Positions 35,478 through 43,464 of a DNA stretch of 64,000 bases are shown here, in pieces. This DNA is from JAICXG01 sp036494545 (lineage in GTDB: Bacteria; Verrucomicrobiota; Verrucomicrobiia; Chthoniobacterales; UBA10450). A program made the position numbers and the translations under genes. Numbering within the stretch: the stretch's first letter is position 1; each line of letters starts with the position of its first letter. The stretch lies in assembly GCA_036494545.1 (NCBI GenBank), contig DASXOB010000022.1:124001-188000 (forward strand), read 5' to 3'. Under the pieces are notes generated by a model that worked only from the letters and a program-made list of their open reading frames with translations, was not told where the DNA came from and searched no databases.

Positions 35478-36875
35478 CTAAGCCGGCATCTTCGCCAGCT
35501 TCATTAACTCGTTAGGCGTAGACGCTGCGTCGAGCTTCCAGGCGGCATCGAGCAGGCCGCGCGCGCCTTTTTCCCCCAAGGCCGGGGCGACTAACGAATA
35601 GAACTTGCCTTCCAGTTGCTCGTCGCTCACGGGATTAAGAGCGTTGCCTAACGGGTAATCGACCCGCTTCGTCAGCACACTGCCGTCCTGCAGGGTGACG
35701 TGCACGATGTTGGCGACCGCTTTGGCATAAAGTGAAGTCAACTCGTCGTTGCGCTGCACCGTCACTTCTTCGAGAAACTTCCAGATCGCCGGGTCCGTGA
35801 AACGCTCGGGCTGAAATTGCTTCTCAGTGACTTCGCCATCGATAAGCGCAATCGCAGTAATGTAAGGCAGGCTGTGGTCTGCGGTCTCGCGTGTTTCCGG
35901 CTTCCACTTTTCCGCTTCGCTCCCGATGATATCGACCGAGGCATCATGACTCTCGATCCGCACCGATTGAATCTTGGACGGATCGCCGATCTCCTTGCGC
36001 AGGAAAAGCGCGGCTTCGATCGCGCTCTGGCTGTGATATTCCGCCGGCCAATATTTGATGCTCGTCTTAAGAATCATGGCGGCCGTGCCTTCGTTCACGT
36101 TCTTTTCGTTAGGCCGTTTCACGAAGACCTCGCCGACATCGCCTAACGACACTCCAAGTTCTTTCTCGAACCCCATCGCGCCCTCGAAGATGGGTGCCGG
36201 ACCGGTCATGCCCGCACGAGCGAGGAGGGCGGCATAGACGCCGCAGCGCGCCGCGTTGGCAAAGGCGACGCCTTTCCAGTGCGACAGTTCTCCGACCCGC
36301 GCCTGTCGAAACGCCGCGCAATTAACGCCTGCGATGTTGACCGCATGACGCGTTTTCTCGGGATCGAGTTTCATTAATCGCGCTGCAGCCAGTGCAGTGG
36401 AAAACGCGCCATAGGTGGGGTGATCCCAGCCACGGGAGCGAATGCTGGCCGCGTCGCAAAAACGGCACTGCACTTCATAGGCGAGCGCGATCGCAGTGAT
36501 CAGGTCGCGACCATTCGTGCCGACGCTTTCAGCGACCGAGAGCGCAGCGGCAATGTTATCACTTGGGTGTGCCGGCTCCTTCGAGAGATAGGTGTCGTTA
36601 TAATCGAAATAGCGAATGCAACAGCCGGTTGCGAAGGCCGCCCAATCCGGTGGCGCCTTGTGCGCGGTGCCGATAATGGTGCCACCATTTTTCGCCGAGA
36701 AGTCGGAGGCCACCTGGCGCGCGATGACACACGGCTCCTCATTCCACGCGCCGAGGGCGCAAGCGAAGGAATCAATCACGCGCCGTTTCACTTCGTGCAC
36801 CACTTCGGGCGCGAGGTCTTCGAAGTTGAGCGAGCAGGCGTATTCGGCGAGGCGATGAGCGAATGATTTGGACAT
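35478..36875 (-). CDS. MmgE/PrpD family protein (2-methylcitrate dehydratase-like)
   Basis: A 465-residue MmgE/PrpD protein. Landmarks are VIDSFACALGAW (about 30-41), the YFDYNDTYLSKEPAHPSDNIAAAL block (here split as YFDYND and HPSDN) and WDHPTYGAFSTALAAARLM (near 165). PrpD dehydrates 2-methylcitrate in propionate breakdown, but many family members have other substrates. The ATG at 36875 is chosen; the longer frame from 36965 adds 30 Arg-rich residues not seen in the family. Its place before CoA-transferase, acyl-CoA dehydrogenase and mutase genes fits propionate or branched-chain acid metabolism, although no prpB or prpC is present. It carries exact 9-mers at 35509, 36106 and 36141. Confidence 0.85.
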   Translation of the reverse strand: MSKSFAHRLAEYACSLNFEDLAPEVVHEVKRRVIDSFACALGAWNEEPCVIARQVASDFSAKNGGTIIGTAHKAPPDWAAFATGCCIRYFDYNDTYLSKEPAHPSDNIAAALSVAESVGTNGRDLITAIALAYEVQCRFCDAASIRSRGWDHPTYGAFSTALAAARLMKLDPEKTRHAVNIAGVNCAAFRQARVGELSHWKGVAFANAARCGVYAALLARAGMTGPAPIFEGAMGFEKELGVSLGDVGEVFVKRPNEKNVNEGTAAMILKTSIKYWPAEYHSQSAIEAALFLRKEIGDPSKIQSVRIESHDASVDIIGSEAEKWKPETRETADHSLPYITAIALIDGEVTEKQFQPERFTDPAIWKFLEEVTVQRNDELTSLYAKAVANIVHVTLQDGSVLTKRVDYPLGNALNPVSDEQLEGKFYSLVAPALGEKGARGLLDAAWKLDAASTPNELMKLAKMPA

Positions 36876-37059
36876 GGCGCGAAAATCGGAAGGCCCAATC
36901 TGGCGACTAAACGCAACGCGGCAACTAGGAAGCCGACGCGCTCCCGCGCCCTGTTCAGTTAACACTCAACGCGATTCGATGAAATGGGTGGATGGTGCGC
37001 CGAGCGTCACAGAATTCCCGCGTGGCATCCACGCAATCCATGGTTAAGTCTATCCTCCC

Positions 37060-38415
37060 ATGAGCAAAGTTTATCCTGACGCAAAAGCCGCACTCGACGG
37101 ACTGCTACACGACGACATGACCATCGCCGCCGGTGGCTTCGGGTTATGTGGGATTCCGGAAAACCTGATCGCGGCGTTGCACGATAGCGGCGTCAAAGGC
37201 TTGACCATCGTCGGCAACAACGCAGGGGTAGACGACTTCGGGATGGGTGTTCTGCTGCAACGCCGGCAGGTGAGGAAAGTCATGGCCTCGTACGTCGGTG
37301 AGAACAAGGAATTCGAGCGGCAGGTCCTAAGTGGCGAGCTTGAACTAGAGCTGATCCCACAAGGAACCCTTGCGGAAAGATTGCGCGCCGGCGGCGCCGG
37401 AATTCCAGGCTTCTACACGCGCACCGGTTTCGGCACGAAACTGACCGAGGGCAAGGAGACGAAGAATTTTGGGGACCTTGAGTATGTCTTGGAACCGGGG
37501 ATCAAGGCCGAGGTCTCGTTAGTCAAAGCCTGGAAAGGCGACAAGTCCGGCAACCTTATCTATCGCAAGACGTCGCGAAACTTTAACCCCATGATCGCTA
37601 GCTGCGGCAAAGTGTGCATCGCGGAGGTCGAGCATCTCGTGGAAATCGGCGAGCTCGATCCCGATCAGGTCCACACTCCCGGAATCTTTGTCGACCGCAT
37701 CATCCAGGGGGCGAAATACGAAAAGCGGATCGAGTTCCGCACCGTGCAAGGCAGCGGCAGCGCACAAAAAGCCAATCCGATACGCGATCTCCTGGCGAAG
37801 CGTGCCGCCCAGGAATTGCGTGACGGCTATTACGTCAATCTCGGCATCGGCATTCCCACTCTCGTCGCCAACTACATCCCCGCCGGAATGAACGTCACCC
37901 TGCAATCCGAAAACGGATTGTTAGGCATTGGCCCATTTCCTGAACCCGGCAAGGAAGATGCCGACCTGATCAATGCCGGCAAACAAACCATCACCACACG
38001 GCCGGGCTCGGCCTTCTTCTCCAGCGCCGACTCCTTTGCCATGATCCGCGGCGGCCACATCGATCTCGCCATCCTCGGCGCCTTCGAGGTCACCGATAAA
38101 GGCGACATCGCCAACTGGATGATCCCGGGCAAAATGGTGAAAGGTCCCGGCGGCGCGATGGACCTGGTCGCGGGCGTCAAGCGCGTTGTCGTCGTGATGG
38201 AACACACTTCCAGGGACGGCACCCCAAAGATCATCAAAGAGTGCAGCCTTCCCATCACCGGCAAAGGCGTGGTCGATCTCATCATCACCGAGCTCTGCGT
38301 CTTTGAAGTAAAAGAAGGCGGCGGGTTAGTTTTGATCGAGCTTCAAGCGGGCGTGAGCGAGGAAGACGTCCGTGCCAAGACTGGCCTGCCGTTCGAAGTC
38401 GCGCTCAGAAGCTAA
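37060..38415 (+). CDS. Fused 3-oxoacid CoA-transferase (A and B subunits in one chain)
   Basis: A 451-residue protein in which both halves of 3-oxoacid CoA-transferase are joined. The A half (about 1-230) has GGFGLCGIPENLI; the B half (about 245-451) has VNLGIGIPTLV and QSENGLLGIGP with the catalytic Glu that forms the enzyme-CoA thioester, then GGHIDLAILGAFEV. It moves CoA from succinyl-CoA to acetoacetate or a related acid, letting ketone bodies or polyhydroxybutyrate products be oxidised. In most bacteria the subunits are separate genes; the fused form resembles the animal SCOT layout. It lies divergent to the prpD-like gene across 184 bases. Confidence 0.9.
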   Translation: MSKVYPDAKAALDGLLHDDMTIAAGGFGLCGIPENLIAALHDSGVKGLTIVGNNAGVDDFGMGVLLQRRQVRKVMASYVGENKEFERQVLSGELELELIPQGTLAERLRAGGAGIPGFYTRTGFGTKLTEGKETKNFGDLEYVLEPGIKAEVSLVKAWKGDKSGNLIYRKTSRNFNPMIASCGKVCIAEVEHLVEIGELDPDQVHTPGIFVDRIIQGAKYEKRIEFRTVQGSGSAQKANPIRDLLAKRAAQELRDGYYVNLGIGIPTLVANYIPAGMNVTLQSENGLLGIGPFPEPGKEDADLINAGKQTITTRPGSAFFSSADSFAMIRGGHIDLAILGAFEVTDKGDIANWMIPGKMVKGPGGAMDLVAGVKRVVVVMEHTSRDGTPKIIKECSLPITGKGVVDLIITELCVFEVKEGGGLVLIELQAGVSEEDVRAKTGLPFEVALRS

Positions 38416-38427
38416 AACAAAATGAGA

Positions 38428-38443
38428 GCCGCCTTTGGGCGGC
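38428..38443 (+). terminator. Short GC-rich hairpin after the CoA-transferase gene
   Basis: A perfect 6-bp stem (GCCGCC/GGCGGC) with a TTTG loop lies 12 bases past the stop codon. No T-run follows, so it is only a weak terminator candidate. Confidence 0.35.
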
Positions 38444-38512
38444 CATTCGGCGACTCGGAACGTGGCAGTCTTCAATTAGGGATACAAAGGCGCTGTTTTC
38501 ACTCCGGTAGGA

Positions 38513-38541
38513 TTGACAGAAAACCAGCTTTCTGGAAATCT
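38513..38541 (+). promoter_or_regulatory. Candidate promoter and operator of the VapBC pair
   Basis: TTGACA (38513-38518) is followed after 17 bases by AAATCT, a weak -10 element, just upstream of the antitoxin ATG at 38550. Between them lies CCAG-CTTT-CTGG, a small inverted repeat where a VapB dimer could bind to repress the operon. Confidence 0.4.
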
Positions 38542-38549
38542 GGGCCACG

Positions 38550-38771
38550 ATGAAAACCACGCTTGATCTTCCCGATGATCTCATGCGCGACGTGAAAATT
38601 CGCGCGGTACACGAGCACAAGAAACTCAAAGATATGATCGCCGAGTTCATTCGCAAAGGCATGGCAGCCGGCAAGCGGCGTGCCGTCACGTTCCCCAAGC
38701 CGGTTAAGTTGCGCGGCGGCCCGATTACCACCGAGGAAATTGAAGCAGCTATCGCCTGGGGCCGTGATTAG
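38550..38771 (+). CDS. VapB-type antitoxin
   Basis: A 73-residue protein whose first 40 residues (MKTTLDLPDDLMRDVKIRA, then helices) look like a ribbon-helix-helix DNA-binding domain; the Pro/Arg-rich tail should bind and block the toxin. It is followed two bases after its stop by a PIN-domain toxin gene, the classic toxin-antitoxin order. As in other VapBC systems, the pair probably represses its own promoter. It sits between metabolic genes with no sign of a mobile element. Confidence 0.85.
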   Translation: MKTTLDLPDDLMRDVKIRAVHEHKKLKDMIAEFIRKGMAAGKRRAVTFPKPVKLRGGPITTEEIEAAIAWGRD

Positions 38772-38773
38772 TC

Positions 38774-39184
38774 ATGTTACTCGTCGACACAAATGTCGTC
38801 GCCTACCTTCTGATCGAAGGCCCTTTGACTGCAGCAGCGCGGGAACTGCGCAGACTTGACCCCGACTGGCGCAGTGAAGCATTTCTGCCTATAGAATTCA
38901 CCAACGTGCTCGCGTCATCAATCGCAGCGAGACGGATGACACTGGGCCTTGCTCATGACCTCCTGTCCAAAGTTGACACACTTTTTACTGGCAAACTAGC
39001 GCGGATCGATCACCACTCGGTGTTGTCGATCGCCGCACGTTACCGCATCAGTGCCTACGACGCGCGCTTCCTCGCTTTGGCGAATCACCTTAACCGCCGG
39101 CTCATCACCGAGGATGCGCGGCTGCGCGTTGCTGCGCCAAAGGTAACAAGATCTTTGGTGGACGCTTTAGCCGAGCTTTCCTGA
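38774..39184 (+). CDS. VapC-type PIN-domain toxin ribonuclease
   Basis: A 136-residue PIN-domain protein. The acidic residues that bind Mg2+ are present in order: D5 in LLVDTNVV, Glu in PIEFTNVL (near 42), Asp in AYDARFLALA (near 96), and Asp in LITEDARL (near 114). Such toxins cut tRNA or rRNA when the antitoxin is degraded; the target cannot be predicted here. It is intact, starts two bases after vapB and ends 81 bases before the convergent fabG-like gene. Confidence 0.88.
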   Translation: MLLVDTNVVAYLLIEGPLTAAARELRRLDPDWRSEAFLPIEFTNVLASSIAARRMTLGLAHDLLSKVDTLFTGKLARIDHHSVLSIAARYRISAYDARFLALANHLNRRLITEDARLRVAAPKVTRSLVDALAELS

Positions 39185-39265
39185 GATGAATAAGTGGGTG
39201 CCCTTCTTTATGAAATTGCGAATGCGGCCTCGCAGGATTTTTTGCGATCGCCTCGGACGGCGCGA

Positions 39266-40021
39266 CTAACCCATATAGTAACCGCCGTTCACGTTCAGCA
39301 CGTGACCGGTGATGTAGCTCGCCATCGGCGAGGCGAGAAACAGGGCCGCGTCGACGATTTCGTGCACGTCACCAAGCCGGCCTAACGGAATCTGTTTCTT
39401 GAAATTCTCCGTCACTTCGTCCGGCATTCCTTTGCTCATGCCAATGTCGATGAAGCCTGGGGCGATTGCGTTCACGGTGATTTGCTGCCGGGCAAACTCG
39501 CGCGCGGAGACTTTCGTTAGGGCAATGATCGCCGCCTTGCTCGAGGAATAATTTGCCTGTCCGAAAAGTCCCATCTGGCCGCTGACTGACGAGAGATTAA
39601 TAATGCGTCCGCCCTGGCGCAGCACGACCGCCGCTTTCTGAGTGACATTAAAAGTCCCAGCCAGGTTTACCCGCAAGACGCTTTCGAATTCTTCCAGGGT
39701 GAGTTTCTTGATTGTACGATCGCGAATGATCCCGGAGTTGTTAATTAAAATATCCAGCCCGCCTAACGAGTCGCCGATCTGGTTCATCATCGCTTCGACC
39801 TGAGCAGGTTGTGTGATGTCGCAATCGATCACGAGCGGGTCCTTAAGCGCGGCGGCGACATTCATCGCGTCGGTCTTGTTGATCCCTTCGGCGTCGCTGA
39901 TGTAATTCACCACGCAGCGCGCGCCGCGGGCGCCAAATGCCTGAATCATTTCGGAGCCGATACCGCGAGAGCTGCCAGTGACGAGGACAATCTTGCCGGT
40001 GAAATCGAGAGGATCGTTCAT
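39266..40021 (-). CDS. fabG: 3-oxoacyl-ACP reductase-like SDR (FabG family)
   Basis: A 251-residue short-chain dehydrogenase. The cofactor motif is TGSSRGIG (near residues 15-22), then NNSG, and the active-site Ser (INLSSVSG), Tyr and Lys (YSSSKAA) are in the usual places. The C-terminal HVLNVNGGYYMG is typical for FabG. It reduces a 3-oxoacyl thioester with NADPH, or may oxidise a 3-hydroxyacyl compound in degradation. It stands alone among acyl-CoA catabolic genes, away from the fatty-acid synthesis operon, so the symbol is tentative. The ATG at 40021 is preferred over 40048. One 9-mer (39761) lies in it. Confidence 0.85.
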   Translation of the reverse strand: MNDPLDFTGKIVLVTGSSRGIGSEMIQAFGARGARCVVNYISDAEGINKTDAMNVAAALKDPLVIDCDITQPAQVEAMMNQIGDSLGGLDILINNSGIIRDRTIKKLTLEEFESVLRVNLAGTFNVTQKAAVVLRQGGRIINLSSVSGQMGLFGQANYSSSKAAIIALTKVSAREFARQQITVNAIAPGFIDIGMSKGMPDEVTENFKKQIPLGRLGDVHEIVDAALFLASPMASYITGHVLNVNGGYYMG

Positions 40022-40171
40022 CGCGCAATCATGCCGCGCGCGGCGCAACCTTCAACCGCGAGAGTATTGCACCCAAGGAAGAAACTGGCGCAGATGGGTT
40101 GGCCACCTAAAAACTATCCGTTCTCCTCCCGAGTGTTGCCCGTTTTCCGATAGTTGTTACTATGCGCACGC

Positions 40172-41317
40172 ATGGCTTCACCCGTCCGCATCCTCACCGC
40201 CGTCCCGATCTGCGATGGGCACGACAGCGCGATTAACACCATTAATCTCGAGTTTATTCGGCACGGCATCGAAGTCGTCTATCTCGGCTTTCATCGTTAT
40301 GTGCAGGACATAGTGCGGGCGGCCATCCAGGAAGATGTCCGCGCGATCGGCATTTCGAGTTATAACGGCGGGCACGTTGAGTTTTTTGCGGAAGTCGTCA
40401 GGCAACTGAAGCAACGCGGCGCGGCCGACATCAAGGTGTTCGGCGGAGGCGGCGGCACGATCACGCATGATGATCAGCGGGTGATGCAGCGAAAAGGCGT
40501 GGACAAGATTTTCTTCGCCGGCACTTCGTTAGGCGAAATGACGCAGTGGGTTCGCCAACGTTACGGCAAAATGCCGAAGCGTTCGTTAGGCAAATCGTCC
40601 GAGATGCAGCTCGCGCGAAAATTGACCGCGATCGAAGACAGCTACGCCAACCGCAAACACGCCAGGAAATCCGGCATTAAGAAGCAAAAAGCAAAGAGCA
40701 CTAATCCCAAAGTGATCGGCTTCACCGGTCCCGGCGGCGCGGGCAAAACCACCTTGATCGATGAAATCGTCTTGCGCCTGCTGCACCGCGATCCCCAATC
40801 GCGCATCGCCATTCTTTCGCACGACCCGAGCGTGATCGGTGCTGGCGCATTATTAGGTGATCGCGCCACGATGATCAATTCGCAGGACGATCGTGTTTTC
40901 ATGCGCAGCATGGCGACGCGGGGACAGGCCGGCGGCCTGTCCCCGGCCACGGAAGACTGCCTCGCGCTCCTCGCCCGGGGCGGATTCGATTACGTACTCA
41001 TCGAGACAGTTGGTACTGGCCAGGAAGCGATGCCGTTTCAAAGCACACTCATCGATCAAACCGTGCTCGTGATGAATCCGGATTACGGCGCGCGTTTGCA
41101 GTTGCAAAAAATCGTCATGCTCGATCCGGCCGACATCGTGGTCGTGAATAAGAGCGATCTCGATCGCGCAAAAACCGCCATGAACGAAATCGGGCGGCGA
41201 CTTGAAGGAAGCAAGCGCGAGCAGAAATTGATCGCAACGGTGGCGAAACGTCACCGCGATCGCGGCGTAGACCAATTGTGCGATCTGCTAATGGCTGAAC
41301 CGGAGAAAGAAAAATGA
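40172..41317 (+). CDS. B12-binding domain fused to MeaB-type G-protein (N-terminal half of an IcmF-like mutase)
   Basis: A 381-residue fusion. Residues 1-130 are a cobalamin-binding domain with DGHD (D15, H17; the His is the lower axial cobalt ligand) and ISSYNGGHVEF, blocks seen in IcmF rather than ordinary methylmalonyl-CoA mutase. Residues about 175-375 are a MeaB/ArgK-like GTPase: Walker A GFTGPGGAGKTT (183-194), ETVGTGQ (near 279) and NKSDL (326-330). IcmF carries B12 domain, G domain and mutase in one chain; here the chain is split after the G domain and the mutase follows as its own gene with a 4-base overlap. The GTPase should load and protect the cofactor. Exact 9-mers lie in the linker (40526, 40583). 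Start chosen at 40172. Confidence 0.87.
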   Translation: MASPVRILTAVPICDGHDSAINTINLEFIRHGIEVVYLGFHRYVQDIVRAAIQEDVRAIGISSYNGGHVEFFAEVVRQLKQRGAADIKVFGGGGGTITHDDQRVMQRKGVDKIFFAGTSLGEMTQWVRQRYGKMPKRSLGKSSEMQLARKLTAIEDSYANRKHARKSGIKKQKAKSTNPKVIGFTGPGGAGKTTLIDEIVLRLLHRDPQSRIAILSHDPSVIGAGALLGDRATMINSQDDRVFMRSMATRGQAGGLSPATEDCLALLARGGFDYVLIETVGTGQEAMPFQSTLIDQTVLVMNPDYGARLQLQKIVMLDPADIVVVNKSDLDRAKTAMNEIGRRLEGSKREQKLIATVAKRHRDRGVDQLCDLLMAEPEKEK

Positions 41318-43158
41318 GCAAGCTAGGACGTGTGGTTGAGGCGGTGGAAAATTACAACCGCTTTGTGGAAGACGAAGTAAAGCGGGCACGCAGCGACAAG
41401 AAGTTCGGCCGCCAGATGTTGGAGCGCTGGGATGAAATCAAGCGCAACATCAAGATCGGCACAGCTCCCACAGGATTGAAATTGCCACGTTTGGCTCTGC
41501 CCGAGATCGATGAGGCAGGCGACATCACGCGCTATTTGCTAGGTGAAGGTTTACCGGGCGAATTTCCGTACCTCAGCGGCGCGTATCGCGAGATGTATCT
41601 CGAGGCGTGGCAGGATCCGGCGATTGAAGCCGGCAGCTACGAAAAAAATGGCCACAAGAAAAGCGGCCACGACCAGAATGCTCACGCCAAAAAGGGCGCG
41701 ACGAAATCGAAGCAGGCCGAGGAGCCGACGCGTTTGTTCTCCGGCCTCATGCTCGCGGAAGACACGAACAAGCGCTTCCATTTCCTAAGCGCGCATCAGC
41801 GCTCGAAACGTCTCAGCACCGCCTTTGACGGCGTCACCCTTTACGGCATCGATAGCGACGCGGACGGCGTTCTGGGAAAAATCGGCGAGGGCGGCGTGGC
41901 GGTCGATACGGTCGAAGACATGATGCGGCTCTACGACGGCTTCGATCTTGGATCGCCGACTTTCTCCGCGTCGATGACGATCAGCGGCCCAGCGCCGATT
42001 ATCATGGCGATGTATATCGCGGCGGCGAAACGGCGTTTTGGCAACGGGGTGGTGCCGAATCTGCGCGGCACGATTCAGGCCGACATTTTCAAAGAAGTGC
42101 AGGCACAAAACGAAACCATTTTTCCGGTCGAAGCTTCGCTCCGTTTTCTCGGCGACATGATGGAATGGACAACGCGCAACATGCCGCGCTGGTACCCGGT
42201 GTCGATCAGCGGTTATCACATCGGCGAAGCGGGCTCGACCCCCGTGCAGCAGGCCGCTTACACGCTCTCAAATGGTTTCGCTTACGCGGAAATGATGGCG
42301 AGCCGCGGCTTGTCGGCCGACGAATTCGGCCCTCGACTTTCCTTCTTTCTCGATTGCGGACTCGACGTCGAATACATCGCGCTCACGCGCGTCTCACGGC
42401 GCATCTGGGCCATCGGCATGCGCGACGTTTTTGGCGCCGGACCGAAAGCGCAGCTCTTCAAAGTGCACACGCAAACCAGCGGTCGCTCGCTGATCGCCGC
42501 GGAATTCCGCAACAACCTGACGCGGACCGCGGCCGAGTTGATGCTCGCCTACATGAACGGCACGAATTCCTCACATTCCAACAGTGCCGACGAACCGTTC
42601 ACGACACCGAGCGAAGAATGGATCCGTCTCTCCGCGCACAGCCAGGCGATCCTGCTCGAGGAGTCGGGCATTTTTAAACACACCATGAACATGCTGAGCG
42701 GTTCGCCGGGAATGAGAGCGGTCGAGCGCGCAGTCGAAGCGGCGATTCTCGAAGAATTTCGCCAAATCGAGTCGTTAGGCGGCGTGCTGGCGGCGGTGGA
42801 GAACCGTTATCAACGCAGCCAAATCCAAAACGCCGCGCATCGTTACGAAGAGCAAATCTACGACGGCACGCGCCCGATGATCGCGCTGAATAAATACCGC
42901 AACGAGAACGAAGAAATTCCCGAATTCGAACTCGCTCGCACGCCGCGGGCAAAGCAACAATTGCAAGTCGATCGGCTGAAAAAGTTCAAAGCGAAGAACG
43001 CGAAGAAAGCCGAACAGGCACTCGAGAAACTCGCCGACATCGTAGAGACAGATGAAAATTGTTTCCCCGCCCTTCTGGAAGCAGCGGAAGTCTGTTCGTT
43101 AGGCCAGATCAGCGAACGTTTGCAGGAAGTCGTCGGGCGTTTTCGTCCGATGGTGTAG
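41314..43158 (+). CDS. IcmF-like acyl-CoA mutase, catalytic subunit
   Basis: A 614-residue mutase catalytic (substrate-binding TIM barrel) subunit. Blocks shared with isobutyryl-CoA mutase IcmF are EPTRLFSG, RLSTAFDGVTLYGIDSD, SASMTISGPAP and SISGYHIGEAGSTPVQQAA. With the upstream B12/G-protein it should interconvert a branched and a linear acyl-CoA (isobutyryl/butyryl-CoA, or related) by a radical route. An unusual Lys/His-rich segment (about 107-136, containing GHKKSGHDQNAHAKKG) is inserted before EPTRLFSG, where IcmF has only a short loop. A good ribosome site (GGAG) precedes the ATG at 41314. Exact 9-mers lie at 42772 and 43096. Substrate residues cannot be assigned with certainty. Confidence 0.87.
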   Translation: MSKLGRVVEAVENYNRFVEDEVKRARSDKKFGRQMLERWDEIKRNIKIGTAPTGLKLPRLALPEIDEAGDITRYLLGEGLPGEFPYLSGAYREMYLEAWQDPAIEAGSYEKNGHKKSGHDQNAHAKKGATKSKQAEEPTRLFSGLMLAEDTNKRFHFLSAHQRSKRLSTAFDGVTLYGIDSDADGVLGKIGEGGVAVDTVEDMMRLYDGFDLGSPTFSASMTISGPAPIIMAMYIAAAKRRFGNGVVPNLRGTIQADIFKEVQAQNETIFPVEASLRFLGDMMEWTTRNMPRWYPVSISGYHIGEAGSTPVQQAAYTLSNGFAYAEMMASRGLSADEFGPRLSFFLDCGLDVEYIALTRVSRRIWAIGMRDVFGAGPKAQLFKVHTQTSGRSLIAAEFRNNLTRTAAELMLAYMNGTNSSHSNSADEPFTTPSEEWIRLSAHSQAILLEESGIFKHTMNMLSGSPGMRAVERAVEAAILEEFRQIESLGGVLAAVENRYQRSQIQNAAHRYEEQIYDGTRPMIALNKYRNENEEIPEFELARTPRAKQQLQVDRLKKFKAKNAKKAEQALEKLADIVETDENCFPALLEAAEVCSLGQISERLQEVVGRFRPMV

Positions 43159-43464
43159 CTCCGAACATTCAATATGTTCTGGCTTCCCAGTCGTTTTTAG
43201 TCCGTCGCCAGCTCGCGCTAGTAATCTTAGGTACGTTCACTTCCAGGCTGGCCGTAGGGGAGGCTTCTCGCCCAAACGCCGCTCGCTTGTCGGCCGCGTT
43301 TGGCTCACCACTGACGGTGAATGGCATTTTGAATTACCGAGTGACCTGTCCTTTACCTAACGAAAAGTAAGCGCTTCCAAGGATGGTCTCTTTACCCATA
43401 CCTCATGTCTAGTGGCGGACGCGTCCGCGATCCGGTTGCGCCATTTGAGTGAGCGAAAAATTGC
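43159..43464. other. 306-base intergenic region between convergent genes
   Basis: This is the only gene-free stretch over 300 bases. It contains an 8-bp inverted repeat CCAAACGC/GCGTTTGG (43272-43279/43296-43303), a 14-base perfect palindrome (43415-43428) and an imperfect 9-mer (43355). It has no credible ORF, tRNA or T-tailed terminator; the hairpins may still serve as transcription ends for the two convergent genes. Confidence 0.5.

Noticed and set aside
43059..43370. 103-codon ORF over the mutase end and the following gap
   Set aside because: It overlaps the mutase gene in another frame and shows no family features.
43415..43428. 14-base palindrome in the 306-base gap as an attachment site or operator
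   Set aside because: No integrase, second copy or flanking repeat is present; noted only as a hairpin.
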